The translations under genes and the position numbers were made by a program. From Clostridium gasigenes (lineage in GTDB: Bacteria; Bacillota; Clostridia; Clostridiales; Clostridiaceae), in contig NZ_FNJM01000006.1 of assembly GCF_900104115.1 (NCBI RefSeq), positions 123,705 through 187,704 on the forward strand: DNA of 64,000 bases, given 5' to 3'. This document shows, one piece after another, positions 8,217-17,167 of this stretch. The notes below the pieces were generated by a model, which was not told the origin of the DNA, ran no database searches, and was given only the letters and a program-made list of their open reading frames with translations. Numbering within the stretch: position 1 is the first letter of the stretch; every line of letters begins with the position of its first letter.

Positions 8217-10334
8217 ATGCTACATGTAGTGAAAAGAGACGGAAGAGAAGTAAAATTCAATGCAGAGAAGATAGCGATAGCTATTAGAGGTGCTGGGATT
8301 GAGGTAGGACAAAAGCTTAAAGAGAGTCAGGTCCTAGATACTGTGCAAAAAGTAATTAGTTATATAGAGGTATCTGGAAAGGATAAGGTAACTGTAGAAG
8401 AAATTCAAAATTTAGTGGAGAAAGCATTATTTGATAGAAATTACGAAATAATAGCTAAGGCTTATGATAAATATAGAAAACAAAGAACTCAAGTTAGAGA
8501 AAAGAAATCTGACTTAATGAAAGCTATAGAACAAATTGGAGTAGAGACAGATAGAGATAATGCAAATGTAGGAAATAACTTTAGTTCTAAGTTATTAAGA
8601 ATTGCATCAGAATCTAATAAATGGCATACTCTAGCATCAATGCCAAAGAATTTAGCAAAAGGTCATGAAAATGGAGATTTATATTATCATGATTTAGATA
8701 GTTACAACTTAACAACAAATTGCTTGCATATACCAACTAAAGAAATGCTACTTAGTGGATTTAATACTGGGTATGGAACAATTAATGCACCAAGAAGAAT
8801 AGAAACAGCTGCAGAGCTATCATGTATATTACTTCAATCAACCCAAAACGATATGTTTGGTGGGCAATCCCATCCAGATTTTGATAATGATATGGGTATT
8901 TTTGTTGAGCCTACAAGACAAGAAGTTAGAGCAGAACTTAAGGGTTATGGAATTGAAGGAGATAAGTTAGAGAAGTTAGTTGAAGAGAAAGTAAGAACTA
9001 GAGTGCATCAAGCTATGCAAGGCGTTGTATATAATCTTAATACTATGCATTCAAGAGCTGGTTCACAAGTTCCTTTTAGTTCTTTAAATCTTGGAATTCC
9101 AGATTCTAAAGATGCTGCATTAGTTTGTGAAGTATTCTTGCAAGAGTATGAAAAAGGTTTAGGAAAAGGCGAACAACCAATTTTCCCTAACATTATTTTT
9201 AGAGTTAAAGAAGGGGTAAATAGAGAATCAGAAGATGAGTACCATTATCTTTATAAATTAGCTTGCAAGGTAGCAGCTAAAAGAATGAACCCAACTTTTA
9301 TGAATATAGATGCTGATTTTAATAAAGAATATTACGATATGGGATATATGCCTGCAACTATGGGGTGTAGAACATACTTAATGAAGAATGTAAATGGTGA
9401 GCCAGGTTGTAAAGGAAGAGGAAACATTGCTCCAACAACAATTAACCTACCAAGAGTGGGAATACAAGCTAATAAAGATATAGATAAATTCTTTGAAATA
9501 TTAAAAGCAAGATTAGATATGGCAAAGGATTCACTACTTCATAGATACGGCGTATTAAAGAACCTTAAAGTTAAGGATCTTCCATTTGTTGCAGGTCAAA
9601 ATTTAATGAAGGGTTCAGAAGATTTAGGTCCAGACGATTCTATAGAACCAATCTTGAAGCAAGGTACTTGGGGAATTGGATTTATAGGACTTGCAGAAAC
9701 TTTAATAGCTTTAACAGGTAAACATCATGGTGAAGATGAAGAAACAAGAAACCTTGGTGAAAAAATAGTAACATTCATGAGAGAATATACTGATAGAGTA
9801 ACAGAAGAAACTTCATTGAACTGGAGTTGTTATGCAACACCAGCAGAAGGTTTATCAGGAAAGTTCATTAAACAAGATAAGAAAGCATTTGGTATTATAA
9901 AAGGAGTAACAGATAAAGATTACTATACAAATAGTTATCATGTTCCTGTTTATTACTCAATATCAATTAAGCGTAAAATAGATATTGAAGCTCCATACCA
10001 TAAGATGTGTAATGCTGGTCATATTAGTTACTTAGAAGTAGATGATTGCCCATCAGGTGAAGCTATTATGGATATACTTAACTATGCATATAAGAATACT
10101 AATATTAGTTACTTAGGTATTAACTTCCACATAAGATATTGTAAAGATTGTGGAACATACCTTCAAAGTAATGAAAATAAATGTACAAAATGTAGTAGTA
10201 CAGATATTCAAGGTATTTCAAGAGTAACAGGATATTTAAGCTTGGATGAAAGATTTGGACCAGGTAAATATCATGAAAGACAAGATAGAAGATCACATAC
10301 AGGAACTGACAAAAATAATTATCAAGTTTTATAA
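8217..10334 (+). CDS. nrdD: Anaerobic (class III) ribonucleoside-triphosphate reductase
   Basis: 705 residues. An N-terminal ATP-cone (VVKRDGREVKFNAEKIAIAI, roughly residues 3-95) gives allosteric control. The C-terminus has the zinc site CKDC...CTKC and the glycyl-radical loop RVTGYLS, with Gly at about residue 672. The enzyme reduces NTPs to dNTPs using formate or thioredoxin as reductant after radical generation by NrdG. The activase gene nrdG is not adjacent but lies at 33337. Full length, with a dedicated promoter, operator and terminator. Start ATG follows a GGGGG stretch. Confidence 0.97.
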   Translation: MLHVVKRDGREVKFNAEKIAIAIRGAGIEVGQKLKESQVLDTVQKVISYIEVSGKDKVTVEEIQNLVEKALFDRNYEIIAKAYDKYRKQRTQVREKKSDLMKAIEQIGVETDRDNANVGNNFSSKLLRIASESNKWHTLASMPKNLAKGHENGDLYYHDLDSYNLTTNCLHIPTKEMLLSGFNTGYGTINAPRRIETAAELSCILLQSTQNDMFGGQSHPDFDNDMGIFVEPTRQEVRAELKGYGIEGDKLEKLVEEKVRTRVHQAMQGVVYNLNTMHSRAGSQVPFSSLNLGIPDSKDAALVCEVFLQEYEKGLGKGEQPIFPNIIFRVKEGVNRESEDEYHYLYKLACKVAAKRMNPTFMNIDADFNKEYYDMGYMPATMGCRTYLMKNVNGEPGCKGRGNIAPTTINLPRVGIQANKDIDKFFEILKARLDMAKDSLLHRYGVLKNLKVKDLPFVAGQNLMKGSEDLGPDDSIEPILKQGTWGIGFIGLAETLIALTGKHHGEDEETRNLGEKIVTFMREYTDRVTEETSLNWSCYATPAEGLSGKFIKQDKKAFGIIKGVTDKDYYTNSYHVPVYYSISIKRKIDIEAPYHKMCNAGHISYLEVDDCPSGEAIMDILNYAYKNTNISYLGINFHIRYCKDCGTYLQSNENKCTKCSSTDIQGISRVTGYLSLDERFGPGKYHERQDRRSHTGTDKNNYQVL

Positions 10335-10347
10335 AATATATACCTAG

Positions 10348-10387
10348 CAGGGTGATTCGTGTTGATCAACACGAATCACCCTGTTTT
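10348..10387 (+). terminator. Intrinsic terminator, 36-nt perfect palindrome
   Basis: 18-bp arms meet at TGATCA with no mismatch (10348-10383), then TTTTTAT. Strong stop for nrdD; it also separates the convergent kinase gene. Confidence 0.93.
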
Positions 10388-10389
10388 TA

Positions 10390-12327
10390 TTAATTATATA
10401 TATCGGAAAATTCAATCTGTATTTTTTCAACATTTGTTTGAATTGTAAAATCTTTTTTTGAATCCTCATTATTAGAATTAGAAACAATCTTAACAGGTAG
10501 GCTTATTATAAATTCAGTACCTTCGTTATACTTACTTTTTACATCAATTTTACCGTCATGCATTTCAACTAAAGATTTAACTATAGATAATCCTATACCG
10601 CTACCTTCATGATTTCTACTTAATAAAGGGTCTACTTGTTTAAACCTTTGGAAAATTTGTTGTAGCTTATCTTCTGGAATTCCTCTACCATTGTCCTTTA
10701 CAGAAATTATAACATAATCATTTTTATCATATACAGAAACCTCAATAGTGGCTCCTGCCTTAGTGAATTTAGTAGCATTAGAAATTAAATTAAGTAAAAT
10801 TCTTTCAATATTTTCTTCATCAAAAGCCATGATTTTTTCTTCTATATCTGTATCAAAAATAATGGTTCTTGACATACTGTTTATATAATCAACAGTTGAC
10901 AGTGTTATTCCCTCAATAACTTCTACTATATTTTGATTTTCTAAATTTAACTCCATAAATCCAGACTCAAGTTTAGTAATATCTATTAAATTATTTACTA
11001 GCCTTAATAACCTATAACAATTTTGTTTTATACTATTTGTGTATTTGTTTAATTTATCAACATTATCTGAATTTTCATATTTGTTTAGATATAAAGAAAA
11101 TAATTGAGCTGTAGAAAAAATGATATTTAATGGAGTCTTCAATTCATGAGACATATTAGCAATAAATTCAGTTTTTAATCTATCATAGTTAACTACGTCA
11201 TCTAATAACCTCTTGTTTTCATCCATCATATTATTGAAGCTATTAGATAATATTCCTATTTCATCCATGCTATTTATATCAGAGCGTATAGTCAAATCAC
11301 CTCTGCCGGCTATTTCCATACATGATTTTAATTTGTTAATAGGATTAACTAAAGACTTGGCCATAAATAAAGCTATAAATGTACCTAATAAAATTATTAT
11401 TAATCCGCTAAATAATATTGTATATAAAATTGATATAGATGAAGATTTTAAATCATCATAATTAGCGGTGGTAACAATATACCAATCCCAAGGTTCGAAA
11501 TAATTATAATAAGCTAGTTTATGTATTCCTTTATAGGTGTATTCAATTGTTCCATTTTTATTTGAGATTATTTCTTTAGCAAAATCAAGTTCTCCTATAT
11601 TTTGACCTTTATTTTTAGGGTGGACAAGTTCAGTTCCTGTTGAATCCATTATATATACATAACCTGTTTTCCCAATTTTAATATCATTTAATGTTTGTTC
11701 TAAGTAATCATTAAGCATCTTATTACCTAAGCCTAGTGCCCCTATAACTTTTTTGTTTTTATCCAATAATGGTTTGAATTTTGACATATAACTTTCGCCT
11801 TCAAATGTCACTCTACCACTATAATCTTCATTGTTAATTATTTTATTATAGATAGGTGAATCACTAGAGAGGTATGTTCCTATAGCCTTTTTATTATCTT
11901 TAATAAGAGTTGTAGACACTCGTATTAGCTTATTATCATTTAACAAATATATACTAGCTATTGCACCTGTAGATGACTTTATATTATCAATAACTGTAGG
12001 ATCTAATGATAATCTTTGTTTTCCAGCATATAAAATTGGTAAATCATAATTCTCAACTTTTATAGTTTGAGTATCATCTACATTTAAATCACCTAAATTA
12101 TTTAATAAAGTTTCAGCAGAGTTTAAATCACTGTAGTTTTTATCAGCAAGCAAATTATTTCTTATGCTTGTGGTAGTATTAATCAATTCTGTTATGCGTT
12201 GATTTTTTTCTTTAACTTCATTAAAGACTGCATCTTTTGTTTTTTTGCCTATTAAATATCCTAAAAAAGTTACTGAAAATATAATTAATATTAAGTAACT
12301 AATAATTAATTTAGATTTAATACTCAT
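10390..12327 (-). CDS. Membrane sensor histidine kinase with dCache-type sensor
   Basis: 645 residues. TM1 is near residues 7-27, followed by a large extracellular dCache-like region (about 28-295; GYVYIMDSTGTELVHPKNKG is typical), TM2 about 300-322, a HAMP linker, then HisKA with the phospho-acceptor in MSHELKTPLN, and a HATPase with NLISNATKF (N box), DNGRGIPEDK (G1) and GSGIGLSIVKSL (G2). Strong AAGGAGG site. No response regulator is adjacent; the orphan OmpR-type regulator at 51151 is a possible but untested partner. Probably senses a small extracellular ligand. Confidence 0.92.
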   Translation of the reverse strand: MSIKSKLIISYLILIIFSVTFLGYLIGKKTKDAVFNEVKEKNQRITELINTTTSIRNNLLADKNYSDLNSAETLLNNLGDLNVDDTQTIKVENYDLPILYAGKQRLSLDPTVIDNIKSSTGAIASIYLLNDNKLIRVSTTLIKDNKKAIGTYLSSDSPIYNKIINNEDYSGRVTFEGESYMSKFKPLLDKNKKVIGALGLGNKMLNDYLEQTLNDIKIGKTGYVYIMDSTGTELVHPKNKGQNIGELDFAKEIISNKNGTIEYTYKGIHKLAYYNYFEPWDWYIVTTANYDDLKSSSISILYTILFSGLIIILLGTFIALFMAKSLVNPINKLKSCMEIAGRGDLTIRSDINSMDEIGILSNSFNNMMDENKRLLDDVVNYDRLKTEFIANMSHELKTPLNIIFSTAQLFSLYLNKYENSDNVDKLNKYTNSIKQNCYRLLRLVNNLIDITKLESGFMELNLENQNIVEVIEGITLSTVDYINSMSRTIIFDTDIEEKIMAFDEENIERILLNLISNATKFTKAGATIEVSVYDKNDYVIISVKDNGRGIPEDKLQQIFQRFKQVDPLLSRNHEGSGIGLSIVKSLVEMHDGKIDVKSKYNEGTEFIISLPVKIVSNSNNEDSKKDFTIQTNVEKIQIEFSDIYN

Positions 12328-13007
12328 ATGTTTAAGAGCCTCCTTTTTGTAAATTCAAGAAACATATTATGTAAAATATCAAAAATGTATATAAATATAC
12401 ATTTTTATTCTAATATGTTAATTATAATGCTATTTACAAAATAAATATATAAATATATGTTAATATAATTGTTATTTTAAATAGCTTTTTAAAATCAAAA
12501 ATTCAAACAAGTAAATATATTTAGTTACAATGAGCGATGCTGTAGTTATTACTATTCAATATGAGTTGTAACAACTATGTATATGCTTTTATCTCTATTA
12601 ATGAAAATAATTTTAGATACAATAAAGTGACTTTAACTTTTAAATAGCAAAAAAGTAGCTAAATAATAATGCAAGATAAAATAAAAATATTGCATTATAA
12701 GGATTGAAACAAAGCAAAATTGTTTTTAAAACAATTAAAATGAATAAAATAAAATAAATCTTGCAATTATTTATAAAATGCATGATAATTTGATTGTTAA
12801 TAAAAAAAAATTATGATAAAATAATAAATAGGAAATTATAGTTGATACAATAAAAGGGGCCTTAAATATCTTATTTTTACATGAAATTATTTGAATATTC
12901 ATACAGATAGAAAATTAATATTCGAAAATATTTCATTTAAATAGGAGATAAGTATTTAAAATAGAAATGCAAAGCAATAAGCAATAAGTGTAAAAGGGGG
13001 ATTTTAA
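12328..13007 (+). other. 680-base gene-free leader and intergenic region
   Basis: Very AT-rich. I see a small palindrome at 12381-12404 (AAAATGTATATAAATATACATTTT), a hairpin AATAATGCAA...TTGCATTAT around 12665-12698, a hairpin AATTGTTTTTAAAACAATT around 12719-12737, and tandem AATAAGC heptamers just before the citrate synthase gene. No T-box, riboswitch consensus or open frame is evident. It probably holds the citrate synthase promoter and a long untranslated leader. Confidence 0.5.
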
Positions 13008-14159
13008 ATGTCTGTTAAAAATTTAGAAAATGGTAAGAAAATATATATTGTAGATACTACATTAAGAGATGGGGAGCAGACAGCTGGGGTAGTTTTTGCA
13101 AACCAAGAAAAGGTAACAATTGCGTCAATGTTAAGCGATGTTGGGGTTGATCAACTTGAAGTAGGGATTCCTGCTATGGGTGGGGATGAAAAAGAAGCAA
13201 TAAAGGAAATTGTAAAAAGAAATAAAAAGAGTAGCATAATGGCTTGGAATAGAGCTGTAATTAAAGATATTGAGCAATCAATAGATTGTGGTGTAGATGC
13301 TGTAGCTATTTCAATTTCTGTATCGGATATTCACATTAAGCATAAACTTAAAACTTCAAGAGCTTGGGTTCTTGAAAGTATGGTTACTGCTGTAGAATAT
13401 GCAAAGAAAAATGGTCTTTATGTATCTGTTAATGGGGAAGATGCATCAAGAGCTGATAGGGATTTTTTAGTTGAATTTATTAATATAGCTAAAGCTGCTG
13501 GGGCGGACAGGTTTAGATATTGTGATACTGTTGGTATAATGCAACCTTTTAAAATTAGAGAAGATATTAATTACTTGTTTGAAAAAACAGGTTTTGATAT
13601 AGAAATGCATACTCATAATGACTTTGGGATGGCAACAGCTAATGCAATAGGTGGGCTAATGGGCGGAGCAACGCATGTTGGAGTTACTGTAAATGGGCTT
13701 GGAGAAAGAGCTGGAAATGCAGCACTTGAAGAAGTGTTAATGGCATTAATGTTTGTTTATGATTATAAAGGTGATATAGATACAAAGATGTTTAGGGAAG
13801 TATCTGAATATGTTTCAAGAGCATCGGGTAGAATTTTGCCAGTGTGGAAGGCTATAGTTGGAGACAATATGTTTGCCCATGAATCAGGAATACATGCAGA
13901 TGGAGCTATAAAAAATCCTAAAAACTATGAAGCTTTTGACCCAGATATTGTTGGAGCTCAAAGACAAATAGTTATTGGAAAGCACTCTGGTAGAGCAGGA
14001 ATTATAAATAAATTTAAAGAATATGGAATTGAATTAGATAGTGAATCTTCACAAGTTATATTAGAAATGGTTAGAGAATCTTCAGTAAGAGTTAAGAGAA
14101 CTCTTTTTGATAAGGAATTAGTTGAAATATATAAAGAATATAAAAGGCTATTAAAATAA
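13008..14159 (+). CDS. Probable Re-citrate synthase (homocitrate/isopropylmalate synthase family)
   Basis: 383 residues, DRE-TIM metallolyase: DTTLRDGEQTAGVVF near the N-terminus, the metal-binding HTHNDFGMATANA, and VNGLGERAGNAALEEV. It lacks the C-terminal LeuA allosteric domain. By sequence alone it could be homocitrate synthase (NifV type), but no nif gene is present and the next gene is aconitase. The Re-face citrate synthase characterised in Clostridium kluyveri and C. acetobutylicum belongs to this family, and in the latter it is followed by aconitase. I therefore favour acetyl-CoA plus oxaloacetate to citrate. AAGGGGG site before ATG. Confidence 0.82.
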   Translation: MSVKNLENGKKIYIVDTTLRDGEQTAGVVFANQEKVTIASMLSDVGVDQLEVGIPAMGGDEKEAIKEIVKRNKKSSIMAWNRAVIKDIEQSIDCGVDAVAISISVSDIHIKHKLKTSRAWVLESMVTAVEYAKKNGLYVSVNGEDASRADRDFLVEFINIAKAAGADRFRYCDTVGIMQPFKIREDINYLFEKTGFDIEMHTHNDFGMATANAIGGLMGGATHVGVTVNGLGERAGNAALEEVLMALMFVYDYKGDIDTKMFREVSEYVSRASGRILPVWKAIVGDNMFAHESGIHADGAIKNPKNYEAFDPDIVGAQRQIVIGKHSGRAGIINKFKEYGIELDSESSQVILEMVRESSVRVKRTLFDKELVEIYKEYKRLLK

Positions 14160-14170
14160 AAATTAATTAG

Positions 14171-14236
14171 ATATTAAAAAAATAACAGTCGGGTTGGTAA
14201 AATAGAGAATCAGGTGGGCTAGCTATTTTAATAACA
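14171..14236 (+). repeat. Intercistronic hairpin, degenerate member of dispersed family
   Basis: TATTAAAAAAATAACAGTC at the left faces GCTAGCTATTTTAATA at the right. The left half resembles the hairpin at 49862 (TTTAAAGAAATAACAAGTC) and the right half carries the CTAG-plus-TATTTT signature of the others. The outer AAGG/CCTT ends are missing. Confidence 0.4.
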
Positions 14237-14239
14237 ATA

Positions 14240-14262
14240 AGCAATAAGCAATAAGCAATTTA
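14240..14262 (+). repeat. Tandem heptamer repeat in the aconitase leader
   Basis: Three tandem copies of the heptamer AATAAGC precede the aconitase ribosome binding site. Two tandem GCAATAA units occur in the same place before the citrate synthase gene (about 12976-12988). The shared leader element suggests common post-transcriptional control or a slippage-generated array. Confidence 0.6.
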
Positions 14263-14278
14263 TAAGGGGGAAAAAACA

Positions 14279-16204
14279 ATGGGAGATAATTTAGTTACTA
14301 AAATACTTAAAAGCCATCTAGTAGAGGGTGAATTAAAAATAGGTGAACCAATAGGGATAAGAATAGATCAAACATTAACTCAAGATTCAACAGGAACTAT
14401 GGCGTATCTTCAATTAGAAGCTATGGGAATAGACAGAGTAAAAACTAAAAGGTCTGTAGCTTTTATAGATCACAATATGTTACAACAAGGGTTTGAAAAT
14501 GCAGATGATCATAAATTTATTCAAACTGTAGCATCAAAATATGGAGTTCATTTTTCAAAACCAGGAAATGGTATATGCCATCAAGTATTTTTAGAAAGAT
14601 TTTCTACTCCAGGAGAAACTTTAACTGGGTCAGATAGCCACACGCCAACAGCCGGTGGCGTTGGAATGCTTGCTATGGGTGCAGGAGGATTGGATGTTGC
14701 ATTAGCTATGGGTGGTGGAGCTTATTATATAAATACACCTAAAGTATGTAAGATTAACTTAGTAGGCAAGCTAAAACCAATGGTTGCAGCAAAGGATATT
14801 ATATTAGAAGTACTTAGAAAACTTACTGTTAAAGGTGGAGTAAATAGAGTATTTGAATATGCAGGTATGGGGATAAAAACTTTATCAGTTCCACAAAGAG
14901 CAACTATTACTAATATGGGAGCAGAACTTGGAGCAACTACTTCAATATTCCCAAGTGATGAAAGAACTTTAGAATTTTTCAAGGCTCAAGGTAGAGAAGA
15001 AGATTGGATAGAATTTATGCCAGATTTAGATGCAGTATATGATGAAGAAGTAACTGTAAACTTAGACGATCTTAAACCTTTAGCTGCAAAGCCCCATAGC
15101 CCAGATAATGTTGAAGAAATTTCAAGCATAGGTAAGGTAAGTGTTGATCAAGTTGCAATTGGTAGTTGTACAAATTCTTCTTATGAAGATTTAATGAAAG
15201 TATCAAAAATATTAAAAGGTAAAAAGGTTCATCCAGATGTTAGTTTAGTTATAGCTCCAGGTTCAAGACAAGTTATGGAGATGATGGCTAGAAACGGAGC
15301 ACTTGCAGACATTATTAGTTCCGGAGCAAGAGTCCTTGAAAATTCTTGTGGTCCATGTATTGGTATGGGGCAAGCGCCTGGAACTAATGGGGTATCTCTT
15401 AGAACATTTAATAGAAATTTTTATGGAAGATCTGGAACATTATCAGCTAATGTGTATTTAGTTAGCCCAGAAACGGCGGCGGTTTCAGCAATAGCGGGGG
15501 TTTTAACTGATCCAACAGAAATTAATATAGACATAACTGTTGAAATGCCAAAGGAATTCTTAATAGATGATTCTATGATATTAGCACCCGCTCCAGTTGG
15601 AACAAAAGTAGAAGTTCTACGAGGTCCTAATATTAAACCATTCCCAGTGAACGATAAATTAGGCGAAGTTGTAGAGGGGAAGGTTTTAATTAAAGTTGAA
15701 GATAATATAACAACAGATCATATTATGCCTTCAAATTCAAAACTTTTACCATTTAGATCTAATATTCCTTATCTTGCAGATTTCTGTTTTAATACAGTAG
15801 ATTCAGATTTTCCAAAAAGAGCTAAGGAAAACAATGGTGGAGTTATAATAGCAGGAAACAATTATGGGCAAGGGTCAAGTAGAGAGCATGCAGCACTTGC
15901 ACCTCTTCATTTAGGAATAAAAGCTGTTATAGCTAAATCATTTGCACGAATTCATAAAGCTAACTTAATAAACAATGGAATAATACCATTGGAATTTGAA
16001 AATGAAACAAATTATGATGCGCTAGATAATTTAGATAAACTAGTTATGGAAAATATTCAAAGTGCATTAGACAATGGAATAGTTAAAGTTAAAAACGTTA
16101 CTAAAGAAACAGAGTTTAATGCTTTGGTTCAATTAACAGAAAAAGAGATAGCTGTAATTAGAGCTGGTGGAAGACTTAACTATGTAAAATCACAAAATAA
16201 ATAG
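14279..16204 (+). CDS. Aconitate hydratase
   Basis: 641 residues, the short aconitase type found in clostridia. Visible signatures: GSDSHTPTAGGVGMLAMG, the Fe-S ligand segments GSCTNSSYEDL and NSCGPCIGMGQAPGTNG, substrate-binding GRSGT, and the swivel-domain NYGQGSSREHAALAP. Converts citrate to isocitrate through a [4Fe-4S] cluster. It follows the citrate synthase gene by 119 bases, with a hairpin and the heptamer repeat in between, so the two are likely one operon. No isocitrate dehydrogenase follows here; that step must be encoded elsewhere. AAGGGGG site before ATG. Confidence 0.94.
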   Translation: MGDNLVTKILKSHLVEGELKIGEPIGIRIDQTLTQDSTGTMAYLQLEAMGIDRVKTKRSVAFIDHNMLQQGFENADDHKFIQTVASKYGVHFSKPGNGICHQVFLERFSTPGETLTGSDSHTPTAGGVGMLAMGAGGLDVALAMGGGAYYINTPKVCKINLVGKLKPMVAAKDIILEVLRKLTVKGGVNRVFEYAGMGIKTLSVPQRATITNMGAELGATTSIFPSDERTLEFFKAQGREEDWIEFMPDLDAVYDEEVTVNLDDLKPLAAKPHSPDNVEEISSIGKVSVDQVAIGSCTNSSYEDLMKVSKILKGKKVHPDVSLVIAPGSRQVMEMMARNGALADIISSGARVLENSCGPCIGMGQAPGTNGVSLRTFNRNFYGRSGTLSANVYLVSPETAAVSAIAGVLTDPTEINIDITVEMPKEFLIDDSMILAPAPVGTKVEVLRGPNIKPFPVNDKLGEVVEGKVLIKVEDNITTDHIMPSNSKLLPFRSNIPYLADFCFNTVDSDFPKRAKENNGGVIIAGNNYGQGSSREHAALAPLHLGIKAVIAKSFARIHKANLINNGIIPLEFENETNYDALDNLDKLVMENIQSALDNGIVKVKNVTKETEFNALVQLTEKEIAVIRAGGRLNYVKSQNK

Positions 16205-16230
16205 ATTATTTATTTTATTATGACTAAGGT

Positions 16231-16265
16231 AAAGGAAAGCAATTATTTGCTTTCCTTTATTTTTA
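16231..16265 (+). terminator. Intrinsic terminator after aconitase
   Basis: AAAGGAAAGCAA / TTGCTTTCCTTT stem followed by ATTTTTAG. Confidence 0.88.
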
Positions 16266-16433
16266 GTATTTAAAACAGAGAATGATGGTGTAATTAACCT
16301 ATCCACTTATACGCTAGGTGTTAGGCTAGAGGTTTTTTATATACCTAAATATATAAAGATGATATACTTGATAAATAAAGATTTAATTTAAAATCATTAA
16401 CAAAAGATAGAGATAAAAGGAGCACTAAAGAAA

Positions 16434-16994
16434 ATGGCATCTGGGAAGACTCACGATAAAATAACAGTTATAATGTCTCCCTTTGCAGCAGGAATATTCT
16501 TTTTAATTAACTTTTCAAAGTCTAAAGATATTGGCAATATAATTGCTTTTACTATTTTAGGAGTGGCTGTTTATATATTTGGTGGATATATGTTTTCAGG
16601 AGATGTTGACATAGAGAGCGTAGAATTTAATAGATGGGGACCTTTAAAAGTTATATGGCGTTTGTATCAAAGGCTATTTAGTCACAGAAGTATATTCACA
16701 CATGGGTTTATATTAGGACCTGCAATAAGAATTTTATATGTTTATGGAATATACTTAATAATATGTGCATTGCTTTATGCTTTGGATGTTATAAACTTAT
16801 CAACTTCACAACTGATAAAGGCTACTGCTTTATTTATGGAAGAGAATAAACAGTTATCATTTAATATAATAGTAGCTTTGTTTTTAGGATCAGGGTTACA
16901 TACATTAACTGATTTAATATATAGTTTTTTTAAGAAGATATTTAAAGGCAAGAAAAGACCTCGTAGGGGTAAAAAAAGAAAAAATTATCTGTAA
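16434..16994 (+). CDS. Putative metal-binding membrane protein, DUF2227 family
   Basis: 186 residues. HDKIT near the N-terminus, GDVDIESVEFNRWGPLK, and SHRSIFTHGFILGPAIR carry the conserved His/Asp residues of DUF2227 proteins. Three to four hydrophobic segments are visible (after HDKIT, near residues 38-55, 100-118 and 140-158), and the C-terminus is a basic tail rich in Lys and Arg. Biological role unknown. Preceded by AAAGGAG and flanked by terminators on both sides, so transcribed alone. Confidence 0.8.
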   Translation: MASGKTHDKITVIMSPFAAGIFFLINFSKSKDIGNIIAFTILGVAVYIFGGYMFSGDVDIESVEFNRWGPLKVIWRLYQRLFSHRSIFTHGFILGPAIRILYVYGIYLIICALLYALDVINLSTSQLIKATALFMEENKQLSFNIIVALFLGSGLHTLTDLIYSFFKKIFKGKKRPRRGKKRKNYL

Positions 16995-17015
16995 AGAGAA
17001 TTCCTTAGAAAGTTA

Positions 17016-17057
17016 AAATTCAACTAATTATAAAAATAATTAGTTGAATTTTTTTAT
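17016..17057 (+). terminator. Intrinsic terminator after DUF2227 gene
   Basis: AAATTCAACTAATTAT / ATAATTAGTTGAATTT stem with a 3-4 nt loop, then a run of seven Ts. Confidence 0.9.
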
Positions 17058-17167
17058 TTTTATTTAAATTGTAAATTTTTACAAAATAATTATGGGTAAT
17101 AATATATATATTTGATATAATTAAGATAAATTAAATAAATTAAATAAATTGAAAGAAGGGTGTTGAA

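Noticed and set aside
12701..12710. GGATTGAAAC, the typical end of a clostridial CRISPR repeat
   Set aside because: It occurs once, with no repeated unit, no spacers and no cas genes nearby.
14725..14982. Antisense open frames inside aconitase and other core genes
   Set aside because: They lack ribosome binding sites and mirror the codon pattern of the real genes on the other strand.
16296..16336. Possible second terminator or riboswitch after aconitase (AACCTATCC ... AGAGGTTTTTT)
   Set aside because: Only about five pairs close the stem; it may be a relic, so it is not listed as a feature.
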